Assembly: GCA_032719365.1 (NCBI GenBank)
Contig: CM064871.1
Span: forward strand, 63,624,416-63,688,415
Length of the DNA: 64,000 nucleotides
Source: Prinsepia uniflora
Taxonomy: Eukaryota > Streptophyta > Magnoliopsida > Rosales > Rosaceae
Reading direction: 5' to 3'
Shown here: positions 1-12,289 of the stretch, one piece after another
Layout of the letters: each line of letters starts with the position of its first letter
Numbering within the stretch: position 1 is the stretch's first letter
Program-made: the position numbers and the translations under genes
Notes under the pieces: model-generated
Database searches by the model: none
Seen by the model: only the letters and a program-made list of their open reading frames with translations
What the model was told of the DNA's origin: nothing

Positions 1-55
1 TTTTTTTTGGGGGGGGGGGGGGGGGGGGACAGGGGGGGGGGGGGGGGGGAAATCG
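1..55. repeat. Poly-T/poly-G low-complexity edge
   Basis: A short T run is followed by almost pure G, interrupted by one ACA and then AAA. Such G runs are typical of sequencing or gap-edge artefacts. From 61 to about 564 the sequence is AT-rich and I see no gene in it. Confidence 0.6.
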
Positions 56-564
56 TACGACATACCAAAATTCAAGAATTAAACCCTAAACTATACAAAA
101 TTAACCAAATTATTTAATATTGGAAAATAAATAATTTTAAAATTTAAAATTTTGAATAATTATTACTTTTAATTATCTTACTTTAAGTTAGATTAGATAA
201 TCACAATATTTTTATAATCCTCAATATAATCTTATAATAAAAAAAAGTAATGTTGAAATCAGGATAAATTTTGGTAAGTGATTTTTAGATTGTTACTGGA
301 TTGATTTACAATTGGATAACATTAGTTGTAATTTATATAAAAATTATGGTTTATTTTAAATTATATAGTTCTTTGACTAATGAAAGTATCCATGAGTTTA
401 ATTTTTCTATACGTAAGTTTTTAAATAAATTTATATATTAATAAGAATCTATAAATCAATTACCCTTTAAAAAAATTACGGCTAAATCGTAAAATTAGTG
501 ACAAAAGCTATATAAAAGTGAAGATGGTCAGAAGGTGATATCTTGTTGCAAATACATTATCATT

Positions 565-1325
565 GATGAAAATATCGGTGAATGTCGCCGAAATTTCGAT
601 ATTTTGGGCCGGCGGCATATAAGAAGGGGAGAAGGAAATTCGCCGAAATATCGAACAATTGACATGTTTTGAGTCAACCGATCCTTTCCTAGGATCAAAA
701 CGATGAAAATGCACTATTAATTCGTAAAAATTGGACTTAAATCGAGGGATATATCGTCGGGTCATGCCGCCGGGTCGAAAAACCCTAGTTGCAATCCCGG
801 CGGAAGGTAGAGGGAGACTGTTGCTAGCCCGTTAATATGTATACTTATATAATTGACGTTATATAATCCTTTACTTCTAATTTTTTAAATAAAACTTGAC
901 CATATTTTTTCATTTTTTTCCAATATTAAATATATTTAAACTTATTTTATCATTTTTTTACATTGAATTTTTGTATATTTATTATTATGTTTTTAACCCT
1001 TTTAACATTCAATTATAGTAACTCACTTCAATTTATATTTATATTTAAGATTTTATATTATTAGTCATCGGCAAAATAATATTACATCAAACAATTGTCA
1101 TATATTTATTTTATAAAAGTCATTTTATAATTTTTATTAGTTCTATATAACTATTATTAGATACTTAAGATTTTCCCAAAATTTAATTCCAAATTTCCAA
1201 CTTTTAGATCGAATTTCTATCATTTTTGTTGACCGTAAACGATATCGATATCGATAACGATATTCAGGACGAGATATCCGTAAATTTAGCTAGCGATATA
1301 TTCATCGATATCAATATTTTTATCC
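565..1325 (+). mobile_element. Dispersed DNA-transposon-like repeat, copy 1
   Basis: The left end reads GATGAAAATATCGG and the right end, in reverse complement, reads GGATAAAAATATTG, so the ends look like short inverted repeats. The left interior has CGCCGAAATTTCG-type blocks and the right interior ATATCGATATCGAT blocks. A second, diverged copy lies in inverse orientation at 27277-27942 with the same ends. No open reading frame of note and no convincing target duplication were seen. It could be a small MULE or another non-autonomous element. Confidence 0.5.
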
Positions 1326-1836
1326 TTGTAGATTATACATGACGTTTCGAAAACGGCCATACATATATTCACATCAGCAACATCAACGACCGAGCAACAT
1401 CAACGACCGACCAGAATCTGTGCAACTGCAAATACGTTGTTTCTTTAAATAATTTTTTTTTTTTTTTTAAACAAGAAAAATCCTAGAAAGATACTATAAC
1501 TTCAGATGAGGAGGGTCTCGTGCACTTGTAGGCTCCTCCCAATTCACTGCACGTTGGCATTTTGTTTAATTCCCTCTCTGTCCCCTCCTCACTCTCCTCA
1601 CTCTTACTCATCTTCAAGTCTCCATTGACGAACCACGCAAACGCGCATCCAACGCTCAAGAACCTCCAAACCGCTCCTTAAAACCGCGTCTCATTCCGTT
1701 TTGCACATTTACCGCCCGCCACACTCGCCAATTTTTCTCTCCGATCACCCCATTTCATAATTCGAAACCAATCGTCGGCGTCAACAGAAACAGAACAAAA
1801 CAGAGTGAAAAAACAGAGCAAGACCGTTATTGATTG
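1326..1836 (+). promoter_or_regulatory. Promoter and 5' leader region of the DnaJ gene
   Basis: Contains a T-rich run near 1450-1468 and, from about 1560, a CT-rich stretch (repeated CTCCTCACTC-type blocks) like plant 5' leaders. No clear TATA box was identified. The transcription start cannot be fixed from the sequence. Confidence 0.35.
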
Positions 1837-3068
1837 ATGGGGGTGGACTTCTACAACGTGCTTAGAGTGAAGCGGGATGCGACGCAGGATGATTTGAAAA
1901 AGGCGTACAAGAGGCTGGCGATGAGGTGGCACCCGGACAAGAATCCGGTGGACAACGAAGAAGCAGAGGCCAAGTTCAAGCAAGTTTGTCAGGCCTACGA
2001 CGTGCTCAGCGACCCACAGAGGCGTCAGATCTACGACATCTACGGCGAGGAAGGGCTCAATTACGGCGACCCAGATGATATTTTCGCGGAGTTTTTCGGT
2101 GGATCTAAGGACAAGGACAAGGTCTTCAAGAAGAACAGTGTCAATGGTCACAACGGCGGCAGCGGAGGGGGTGTCGGCGGCGGTGGGAGCTACAAGAACA
2201 AGAAGGTGGCGGCGATTGAGAGCAAGTTGGCTTGTAGTTTGGAGGATCTTTACAAAGGGACCAGAAGGAAGATGAGGATTTCAAGAATTATTTCTGATGA
2301 ATTCGGGTGAGATGCTCCGTCTCTTCTTGGGATTCATCATATGTTTTAATTGGAAATTTTGGGATTTGAAATTGATGTGTTTGGATTGTGCTTAGTTATG
2401 TCTTGTTATTCCACAATTTTTAAATTTTTATTACTGATTCATGCAAAATTTGGTATAAAATTGTTCGGAACTGAAAAATAATGTTTAATTTATTAGGTAT
2501 CTAAATCATCGTATTGTTCTCTAATTTTTCGTGTTCCGCCAGAGTTAATTGGGCCTGTGGAACTTTCTTAATTTGATATTGTGAGGTTGTGAAGCTAATA
2601 TTGAAGCAATTGTGTTGCAGTAGGCCAAAGAATGTCGAGGAAACTTTAAAGATAGAGATCAATCCAGGTTGGAAAAAGGGTACAAAAATCACATTCCCTG
2701 GGAAAGGCAACCAGGAGCCCGGCTCCCCTCCGGCAGATCTCATCTTCGTCGTCGACGAGAAACCCCACCCTGTTTTCAAAAGGGATGGGAATGATCTTGT
2801 GGTTTCTTACAAACTATCTCTACTTGATGCTCTCACCGGGGCATTCGTCAACGTGACAACTTTGGATGGACGGATTCTAATGATCTCTGTGAGAGACATC
2901 ATCAAACCTGGCCATGAGGAGGTGGTTGAGAATGAGGGAATGCCCAATTCAAAAGATCCCACCAAGAAAGGAAACTTGAGGATTAAGTTCGAGGTGGTTT
3001 TTCCGGCTATGCTCAGCGGAGATCAGAAGAGTGATTTGAGAAGAGTGCTGGGTCGATGTGATACCTAG
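1837..3068 (+). CDS. DnaJ/HSP40 co-chaperone, type II (DNAJB-like)
   Basis: Two exons, 1837-2306 and 2621-3068, joined by a GT-AG intron that splits a glycine codon, give 305 residues. Residues 1-70 form a J domain with the HPD motif at 32-34, the part that stimulates the ATPase of HSP70. A short Gly/Ser-rich linker (about 105-120) replaces the long G/F region and there is no CxxCxGxG zinc finger, so it is type II. From about residue 130 the two peptide-binding C-terminal domains follow, including the segment KKGTKITFPGKG. Family members act with cytosolic HSP70 in folding. The first in-frame ATG is 1837; a TTG three bases earlier is not a plant start. Length matches plant DnaJ subfamily B proteins. 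I see no defect. Confidence 0.9.
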
Positions 3069-3476
3069 CTCATCTTAATTCATGGCTTGGATAAAGAAAG
3101 ACAACCATCCATTAATTCTAATTGAAAATATTGTTAGATCAAATTTGTACATATTTTTATAAGGGTTGGTTTTTCAAGTGTTTAATTGTAATATGAAGCA
3201 ACAAGAAATTAAAGTCTATTGCAATATGAAGGAGACAAAGTGATTACAAAGTTTTAAGCTAGAATCAAAATGGAATCATTCCACCTGACAAATGCGTACA
3301 CCCATAAATTAGCTAGCAAAGCATGAAAAAGAAAGAATACAAGATCTTCTTCACCCCATGCCCATGTGAGGGAGAGAGGGGCTTTATTTTAGGTTCCAAG
3401 TCTTCGTTTTCACTTTATTTCTGCGTCACATTGTAACCACATACTTACGTGCTGAGTTAAGTTGATTAATTATTAA

Positions 3477-4073
3477 TTAATTAGCAAGTAATGATCTCCT
3501 GTGTTTCTCAATCTTGTTCTTGAGTTCCTCTTTCCTGGCACCGACGATCCTATCAGCCACTTCTCCTTTCTGGACAAGTATAAATGAAGGCATTGCTTGC
3601 ACCCCAAACTCCCCAGCCACATCCTGCAAGTTCATTTTTATTTTATTTTTTCAGTTATATACACAATTAATATCCATAACTCAAGAGTAGTTTCTATAAA
3701 TACAGAAATGAAGAAAAATAATTGAAGGAAATTTATGTACCGGTAATTCGTCAACGTCGAGCTTGACAAAGTTGACGTCTGTGTATGTGTCAGCATACTG
3801 TCTCAAGGTTGGTTCCATGGATCGGCAAGGTCCGCACCATGTCGCCGTGAAATCAATCACCATCTACATAGACAAGTCGCGGTGAAAATGAATGAAGTTG
3901 TGAACAAGTTAGGGCTGATATATATAATATGAGAATAGATATGCATAGTTTACCAGTTTGTTGGTTTGTTTGGGGTCATTGAAATGGGCATTCCATTGGG
4001 CATTAGAATGGAAGGAGATGATGCGTGAGGATTCATCTTCTTCTTCTTCTAGGTGTGACGAGTTGCCTCCCAT
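3477..4073 (-). CDS. Thioredoxin h-type
   Basis: Three exons (4073-3954, 3863-3741, 3623-3477), all splitting in phase 0, give 129 residues. The redox site WCGPC is at residues 49-53, the cis-proline (MPSF) near 92-95, and the usual KLDVDELP strand is present. The protein starts MGGNSS, which fits an N-myristoylation signal as known for some plant h2-type thioredoxins; that acylation is inferred. The role would be reduction of disulfides in cytosolic or membrane-attached targets using NADPH-thioredoxin reductase. A strong TATA box lies at 4216-4223 and a pure GAA repeat fills the leader. The neighbour DnaJ gene is convergent. The subgroup is less certain than the family. Confidence 0.92.
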
Positions 4074-4080
4074 TTTGATC

Positions 4081-4179
4081 TTCTTCTTCTTCTTCTTCTT
4101 CTTCTTCTTCTTCTTCTTCTTCTTCTTCTTCTTCTTCTTCTTCTTCTTCTTCTTCTTCTTCTTCTTCTTCTTCTTCTTC
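4081..4179 (-). repeat. (GAA)33 microsatellite in thioredoxin 5' leader
   Basis: Thirty-three perfect TTC units on the plus strand, that is GAA in the mRNA sense, ending seven bases before the start codon. A typical TATA-to-start spacing would put transcription start near 4185-4192, so nearly the whole leader would be this repeat. Perfect repeats of this length are usually polymorphic. Confidence 0.95.
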
Positions 4180-4215
4180 GAGACTGGATGAAATTTGGAG
4201 TTTGAGGCAAATGGG

Positions 4216-4223
4216 TTTATATA
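4216..4223 (-). promoter_or_regulatory. TATA box of the thioredoxin gene
   Basis: The minus strand reads CTATATAAACCC, a near-ideal plant TATA box, about 143 bases upstream of the ATG. Sequence from 4224 to 4904 beyond it is AT-rich with no recognised gene. Confidence 0.75.
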
Positions 4224-4904
4224 GCACTGAAGTGGCAATGCCCAAAACTTATTTGATCACCTTTTAAGCTAAGAATCGATTCTTTGACCCCATTGAAAGA
4301 AATGTGGACCGTCGAGCCCAATTCGGATTTTTTTAAAACTAATATTAATTCATTTGAGTTTTATGATTGAATTTCTAACAATCAAACACAGGATTGACTT
4401 ATATGAATAATATTTTATTTTATGACGGACGAATCTAAAATTACCACTAAACCATGATATTAATGACTAAATTAGATTCTAAAGCTAAATTAATACCACC
4501 GTTCATTTGAAAGGAATAATATTCCCTTCCATTCCCTTCCTAGAGTAGAGTATATATTAATAAAGAGAGAATGAATGACGTGAAAAAAAAGTAACAGACA
4601 AAGAAAGCATGGGATTATGTTCTCCATTAATTAGCATCCAACTTAAAACATGAAGTCAACTTAATTAGCTAGGGCTCTTCGGGAAGGAAGAAAAAAAAAA
4701 AACTTAATTAGGGTCCAAACCAGCTGCAAAACAATACGTAAAAAGAAGGCTTATAATTACATTTCTGTAATGTACAAAGAGCTAGGTGTTCAGACATTGG
4801 TTGGAACTTTTTTTTTCCCCGGAAAATGCATTTTTATTAATTAAATATGAATAAGAACACCAACATTGTTAACAAGAAGGTTAAACAACCAAGTTGGTCC
4901 AAAC

Positions 4905-6560
4905 TTAGTACTCACTCTTGCTCTTAACATGATTAGCTATAGCATGAACCACCATGTTACACGTCCTATAGGCAAATTGGAAAATAATCAATGGAAAAGA
5001 CTCACAAAGTATATAAATATCATGTAGGATATTGGTAAGAGTACCATTATTACCCTTCTTACATAACAATTGAATCAACCGTAGTATGTCAGATTCCACA
5101 ATAACAGTAGTATGGTCAGCCGTCACACATGCCTCCAGGGACATCTTCTGAACCCAATTTTCGGATCGGCTAAATTCAGTATCTGTTTGAGGTAACTAGA
5201 TAAAGCGGCCACCTTGAGGGACCCTGAATATTTTTTTTTTTAAATGGATGTTATGTTAATTTGTTATATATAACAAAATCAATGGTACCAATAAATTCAT
5301 TAATAATCATAAAATATACACCTAATCAAGAAGACGTAATAAATCTTACTCCTCAAAATCCTATTGATGTTGATTAAAATTTTATATAAGTATACATATA
5401 AGCAAATTTTATCAACACAAATTATTAAGCAAATTTTATCAACACAAATTATTATAAAAATTTCTACAATAGTAAAAATTAAGAATAAGAAGACTATGAT
5501 TTCATCTACTAGCTAACTAATCAAAAAAATCAATCGACTCTATTTCATCATTGCAATAATATACATATATAAAAATACTTTTACGAAATTAAATCAAACA
5601 TTCAATATCAAAAATTAGCAAAAAAAAAACACTTATTTGTATTTGAAACAGGTAATAGACTATTTTTTGAACCTAAATTAGAGTATTGAGCTAATTAAAT
5701 GGAACTGTTTTGACAAAAAAAAAATTAAATTTCACTAAATTAAATTCATAATTTAAAGGACCTAACCTTGAGTGGGAGCGGCATTAGCTCTCCCAACCTA
5801 AAGGAAGGATCCGTCCTTGCATGCCTCCAAATTTGAACGAACAACCAAAACTTCTACCTGAAGAGCAGACGAGCATACCAGCACCCCCAGACCTTTCGAA
5901 GGAGCCTAACCATGATTGTAGAACTCATCTGTAAGCCCCCTTATGCGTGCCTTTAGACTAAGTCTCATCACAATTGAGTTTGAGGACTCCGGGGCTGGGT
6001 CGCTGCCAACCTCGAACCTGCACTCTCTCACAAGGCCCCACTGTTTCACCCGTAGAAACCTGACACACGATCCCCCCATTCTTTGCCTCGGAGAACTCCG
6101 ACATCTGTCAAAAAACATATATAGGGTTGTGGCAGGAGACTATAGTATCCTGAAAGCACGACTCATTATGTGTTTTCTAAATCCGCCAACAACCAAAAGA
6201 AATCATCTTGAAAAGATCCCATGTATCCTCTTTGCTACCATATATGACTTCTAGAGCGTGCCAACAGTTACGAAATGAAAGGCTCTAGAAAGTATTAGTC
6301 ACCATCTAGAGCGGTCCTCCAAACCAGAAATTTGAGCAAACTGACAAGTAAAAAAGAGGTGGGACTCTGACTACTCATCCCCACACAACAGGCACACAGT
6401 CTCTACATTTACCTATCGACGGGTCAAATTCCAACGGGTAGCAATATAACCACAGCAGTCGGTCCAAATAAAGTGCTTGATTTTGGAACTTGGAAGAGAG
6501 CTCGCGTCACAATTATTAAGTTTGGACAGGGACTTGGATTTAATTCATACAGTAGAATAA
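4905..6560 (-). pseudogene. LINE (L1-type) retrotransposon 3' remnant
   Basis: Two broken domains lie in the order expected at the 3' end of plant LINE ORF2-like genes. At about 6340-6480 the minus strand encodes a reverse-transcriptase zinc-binding segment (CLLCG...SESHLFFTC), interrupted by stops. At 5144-4905 there is a 79-residue piece like the RNase H domain (VESDILRLIQLL ... YRTCNMVVHAIANHVK). The sequence between (5145-5760) is AT-rich and without coding signal. The rest of the reverse transcriptase is not visible, so this is a 5'-truncated, decayed copy. Confidence 0.7.
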
Positions 6561-7445
6561 ATGTAAAAGCCTCGAATTACTTGGGAAGTTTAGAATTCAA
6601 TTTTGGGATACCCAATTGTATAATGTGATTCCCCATTATTCAACTCGTGTTGTACACCGATCAATGTAACAACTTGAAAATGGTTAGGAGGGTGAAATAA
6701 CATCCTTGTAACATATCTAATTTTTTTTAATTGGAGGCATACTGATAAAAGGGCGAGCAGCATCTCCTTTCGGGCTTTTAGAGGTCCCAAATTTTTGCTT
6801 TCGTTGGAGTTGCGCTCCACCCACGCACATAAAGCCTCCACCCACAACCATCGGGTACAAACAAAAAATGAAATGATCACTTGAAAAGTTACATCAACCA
6901 AATGGAGACGCAAATTGCGGGTGGCAAGCGAATAACACCCAACCCATGATTCGAAACTGAGACATCTTGGAATAAGGTCCCCGAATATAAACTGTTTTTA
7001 GTTTTGAGTGGTCTCTTTTCGCTTCTGTTTTTTTTTTTTAATTTTTTTTTTTGTATATAGCTAAAAAGTTTTTATTCGTGGACCTGACACTAACACTGCA
7101 TATTTAGATAGAACAACATATCAACCAAGTAGAAAAGTTCGGGGAAGACAAGGAGACCATGGAGGGCAAAGAGAACATTACCATAAACATTCATGGTGAG
7201 AAATTTAATCACTGGGCGGCATTTAATTAAGTCAAATCATGTCTCAAAAATACTTCATCTATCGCTTTCAATGATTTCCGACCACAAAATGTACTAGCAA
7301 AACTACAGAAAACCCAAAAACAAAAAGAACCAGGAAGATGGGATTGTCAACAACCCACATCCAAAAACATGCTTCATGCATTGAAAACGTTTCACCGCCC
7401 ATATAACACTAGAAATAAAGCATCCTAAGGAGACTAGAAGTACCA
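6561..7445. other. Intergenic and probable 3' UTR
   Basis: No gene recognised. T- and A-rich runs occur near 7029-7052. The part next to 7445 probably holds the 3' untranslated region of the RGG-rich gene on the minus strand. Confidence 0.4.
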
Positions 7446-10400
7446 TCATGAAGCAACTCCAACATTAGCCGAGGCATGAGCATCTTGAGCTGCTGCACCA
7501 TGGTGGCTGTAGGAGGACCCTCCACCCCGACCGCCCCTTCCCCTATTGTTATGGTAGTTTCTTGGATAATAATTTCCAGCCTGGTCATACTGGTTGCGAC
7601 CATTCTGGTAGGGTCCACCTCCTCTGCTGCTACCTCGACCACCACGACCATTGGTGTACACCCTACCACGACCCCGAGCACCCCTTTGGTTTTGGTATGG
7701 CCTGCGTGCACCATGCTGCGGCTCAGATTCTACATCTCTCTGATTGTATTCTGCTTCTGTTTCTAGCTGAACTTGTTCTTGCTGACCCGAGATAGCCTCA
7801 GAAGGATATTCTGTCTCTAACTCATCCTGTAAAGCAAGAACCACCCATATTTCAATCAATTAAATACAATTTTCAGGCAGAATCGACTGTAAAATGCTAA
7901 ACAGGAAGAATTGCTGTCAAGTGTTAAGCTGAGAGCACCTTCTGAAGTTCCTCCTCATGACGAGACTGGTCACCAGTCTCATGACCATGAAAATTTGCGG
8001 TGTCTTCGTCCTACAGAGCATACAAAGAAAATTCAACTTTCATAACTTGACCAAAATCTATTGCCTAGTTAACAACAATAACAACAGAACTAACGTAAGC
8101 AAACATATAAATAAATAAATATCATTGATTATGCAGCTTTCCTTATAGTTTAAAGACTTAAGGTCGCAGAAACATCCACATAATTCCAAATGTTGAATGC
8201 ACTAAATTTGTTGTTCCAAATTCAAAAAACCAGCCATAAAGCATGCATAAAGAAAGCTAGAGTTGACAAAGGGGTTGGCTTTAAGAGGAGATAGGGTATT
8301 GACTGTAAACGGCAAAATGTGTGACCAGAAAAGCACAGATGGAGTTTAAATAAAGAAACTATATCACATGTTTTGCCAAAAGGAAAGAAGAAAAAACTGC
8401 AAACTAAACATTTCTATCACTCATTCCCGACTGACGAAAGACAACCAACAAACTTTGAAAAGAAAAATAAATTTAATCCATATTAAAGAATTAGAGAAAG
8501 AGAAAGAACCCTAAACCTCAAATCCAAGATGTTATATACTGATCTGATGCATTAGCCATTCAACAAAATTTCAAAGGTACGAGAATCAACAAATTCCAAT
8601 GGTGTGAGTGTCTTATACTTCTGCCTAGGTGTGAAGCTTTAATCTTTGGATCTCTTGAACTATTGTATATACATAAGTCAACATATTCCAAACCCAAAAT
8701 TAAAGCGGCAATCATGTCTAAAACCAAATTGGCCCACAACATATGGAAATAGGGCACACGTTTTAATACATTTCCTGCAAGTCCCAAGTTGCAATAAAAT
8801 CTAAATCTGGTAGAAAGTTCAAAGAATATAAATAGATGAAAAAAAACTTCAGAGTGAGAAGGGCACCAACAAGCAACAGTGACCAAAAAATAAATAAAAT
8901 AACAAGCACCTACCCCATAGGGGCAATAGTTTTGAAGCATAGACACATAATTTGTGTACTTATAAAAAAAGAATAAAACAGAAAAAATACTTTGTATGAT
9001 TTCAGCGGTAGAGAAGATAATGCACTTGTTAGCAATAAAATTGTGCAAATCAATTTTAAACTAAATACACCAATGCATGTCAAAGGTTTTTAATCAGTAC
9101 TGGGCCTAGCCATTAGCAAATTAACTTTTGGACAGATCGTTGCTCAAAGTCAAGGGCACATAGACTAAGACACAGCAAAAATGACAACTTCTGCTTATCA
9201 TACTTTCATGTTCCATTCAATATTTCCGCACTATTGTAAATTATGCTGGCTCGTTTAAAAAACAATAACTTTCTATTTCAGAGATACAGAAATAAGACAA
9301 AATCAGCTAAGGGCACACAGACCCAGACATAAGAAAGATTGTCAAATGGTACTTTCATGGGCAATTTAACATCGATATGCACTATTATACAGCACACAAT
9401 GAATCATTTGTTACAGTGGTTAGTTGATCAGAATTATAATACCAATTTACAGCTTCAGGCAACATAAACCCCATTGATCAAAATTATTATGCATGACAAT
9501 AATAGAGCTGATCAATTCATACTGCACTTCAAGGTTTGCATTAACCATAAGAAGAAGATGAGCATGTAAATAAGCATGCAAAGACCACTATTCTTGAAGA
9601 GTATATTTAAGTGCGGAAATTCAAAGTACCAAGGGATTTGGATAAATTACTAAGAAGGGCACTACAAACAATTAAATAGAAATATTTGTAAGTAACTACT
9701 TGAGCAACTACCAAAGGAGTATATTAAAACCGCTACACAGGGGATTTCCGTGTAACACCAACCAACTAGTTACTTACAAATCCCTCCCAGTGCATTGCAT
9801 CTAGTCATTTGAAATTCCTCCTTATTAAGCATTTCTCCCTAGCTTAGCCTAAATCCTTTGGCACTTCAAATTTCCTCGTCCAAACGCAGCATAAAAGAAA
9901 GACAGTCCATACTCAAGCAAAATTCCCCACCTAATATATGTCTAAGCTTATGTGTTCTAACTAAGAAAATAAACAGTTTGTGGCAAACAACACAAAACCA
10001 CCATTTTTCAGATTGTAACTGCTCATTATTAAATCTTCAAAACATAATATTCAAGAAACAAGGATGCTTTACTTATCTTTCTATCAATGAAAGAGTTAAA
10101 AGAAAGTCATCGAGAAAAAAAGATGAGAAAAAAAGATAAGAAAAAAAAAAGAGAAAGAACAAGCTACGAATCATGCATCATAATCGAAACACAGAAAAAG
10201 AAAATCACAATGAACTAAGTACGTGCATTGTGATTATAACAATGCAAAGGAGTCCCTAGATCACAAATAGCCAAAGTTCACAAACAAATCAAGTTATACC
10301 TTCTGCTGGAATTGTGCAACTGAGCCTTCCACCAAGACGGGCGAGTCTTGCACAGGCACCTGAAATGGAGCATAGTTCCCTGCAGATGCTGCAGCCGCAA

Positions 10401-11275
10401 CATCCACTGGAGCTTTCATTTCAGGCGTTGTGGTAAAGTAGACGGAAGACATGATTTTACTAAGCCTCTCTCTCAAGCTCGCATCTGGAAAAAATAAACG
10501 ATTAATGTCAGCGAAATACCATAGACACGCTAATTCCAATCATTTACAAAAGAAAAGCAATACTATATCAAATCAAGACGGAAAATTTACAGGTCACGGT
10601 GGTATTAGGCTCGATAGGTTGGTCGGACTTAGCGAGCCAAAGCTTGGCATGCTCGACGCAGCGCTGCAACGCATTCTTGTGCGACAAGCTCGAATCCGGC
10701 GGCCGGGAGATCAATAAATCACCCAGCGACGAAATCAAATCCAAGTCCCTTGCGCCGAGCATCTCAGTATCGTCGTCGGTGATAGTATCGTAGGTCAAGC
10801 AACATTCTCTCTCGTGGGTCCGGGTTAAAATAATCCGAGTGAAGTCGCTCTGCGACTTGACGTCAAACAACGACCCAAAGTAAAGGAGATTCAGAAGCTC
10901 CTCGACGACGGCATCTTGGCGGTCGTCAGATTCACCGGGCTGGACTACGTTGGACTTATCGTCGTCTTGGGGCTTATCGTCGGAGAGTGGCTGGGTAGAG
11001 TCGGAGACCTGGTGGCGCTGCACGGCAAGGCTTTGTTCTTCGGAGACGGCGACAGAGAGAGGTTGGCGAAGCTTCTCGAGTTCTTCGATGAGGACTGCGA
11101 CGGCGGGCTTGGAGCGGAGGACCTCCTCTTGTTCCTTGTTAAGAGCCTTGCCTTGGGCGAGCGACTCCTCCATCTGGGCTATCCGATTCTGCTTCTTGCG
11201 AAGGTTTCGGATGCGCTTATTGATGAGGTTGAGGACAGGTCCTTCGGAGAGCTCCGAAACCGCGGTGGCCGCCAT
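7446..11275 (-). CDS. Coiled-coil, RGG-rich (caprin-like) protein
   Basis: Four exons (11275-10591, 10484-10300, 8010-7939, 7826-7446) join in frame to 440 residues. The start is MAATAVSELSEGPVL; the in-frame open sequence upstream has no ATG. Residues about 15-85 form a charged coiled coil (INKRIRNLRKKQNRI). The middle is acidic. The last exon, of 126 residues, is an Arg/Gly-rich tail with repeated RGG, RGR and YQN motifs typical of RNA-binding proteins. The layout resembles proteins labelled caprin-like in plants, known elsewhere from stress granules; that identity is a family guess. Intron 2 (8011-10299, 2.3 kb) is AT-rich and I see no element in it. A broken genomic copy lies at 15240-18130. 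Confidence 0.75.
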
Positions 11276-12280
11276 TTGAGGTATCGGGTGTTTGTAGGGT
11301 TTTGTGTTTGTGTTTGTGTTTGTGGTGATCGACGAAGCACCACCAGGTGTCGGCAGTGGTGGTGGTGGGGGCGGCAAGGGTTTTGAAGATAACGAAGCGG
11401 CGGGAGAGATTTGGTGAGAGAAAGGGAGGGAGGTGAAGAGTGAAAGGTGGGGGCTTGGAAATGGTTGAGAATATTAAGGGACTGAAGACTGGAGATTTTA
11501 CTTTGGGGCAAGTGAAAGAGGCATATTCATAACACAAGTCTTCTGCGTCTTTGAATGTTTTGTTTTTGGGTGAGTGGATAATGGGTTGGATTTCATGACA
11601 ACGGATTTTGCATTTTGTGGCCCATTTTCACCAAATAATTTCACCGTTTTCTGATCTTTGGTATAAGGGTATTAGGGGTTTACAGACGTTGGATTAGCCG
11701 ATTAGATATTGGTTTTTAGTCGAATTTGAGATTTCCAAAAATATTATTTGACTAGTAGCTTTGAATTTTAATCAAAATCGGGATCTTTTAAGTACCACTA
11801 GCTTTATTGAATAACATTTGGTATTCAAATTGAAAGCAGAAGTCGAATTACGCATGAAACAAATCATTTTTTCAATCGATAAAAAAGATTAAGATGGATA
11901 ATTTTCATTTATCTTGACTTCATGAGTTACTCGATTGAGTCTCGCACCACACAAGCCAATTTGAATATGAAAACTAGAACAGGGGAAGAGTAACTACTAA
12001 ATACTAATGAGCAACAAATTTATTATTTCAGAGACTTTAAAAGTTAGTCCAATAACTGTTGGGATTGCACCGACTTAAGTTCTCACCTAGTTTCAAGTAG
12101 TTGGTTAAAGTGATATCAAACTCAAGATGTGGAAGTTAGCGGAGTAATGTGGTTGGATAGAAATGTCCGTTTGGATAAATCTTTGAACGCATACCGTTGG
12201 TAAAAAGCAAGTTGCCCTCTGTTGGTGTCCCGGTGTGAAACATAGTGCAAGGATTCGAATGGTGCAAGTCGTGAGTGGCT
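11276..12280. other. 5' leader/promoter of RGG gene and intergenic DNA
   Basis: On the minus strand the region just upstream of the ATG is rich in CCA/CCG and ACAAACAC repeats, as in a GC-biased 5' leader. The stretch to about 11560 is the part that was duplicated to 17180-18130. The rest, to 12280, shows no gene. Confidence 0.4.
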
Positions 12281-12289
12281 CTAAAATAT

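Noticed and set aside
3958..4191. Plus-strand frame encoding poly-phenylalanine
   Set aside because: Reading of the TTC repeat opposite to the thioredoxin gene; no gene context.
3909..4238. Open frame giving a poly-lysine N-terminal extension in frame with the thioredoxin
   Set aside because: It starts at TTG, spans the TATA box and has no ATG upstream of 4073; the repeat is leader, not protein.
8560..9048. 162-codon minus-strand frame
   Set aside because: Lies inside intron 2 of the RGG gene, AT-rich, no recognisable domain.
10916..11386. Plus-strand frames opposite exon 1 of the RGG gene
   Set aside because: Shadow of the coding exon; compositionally biased, no motif.
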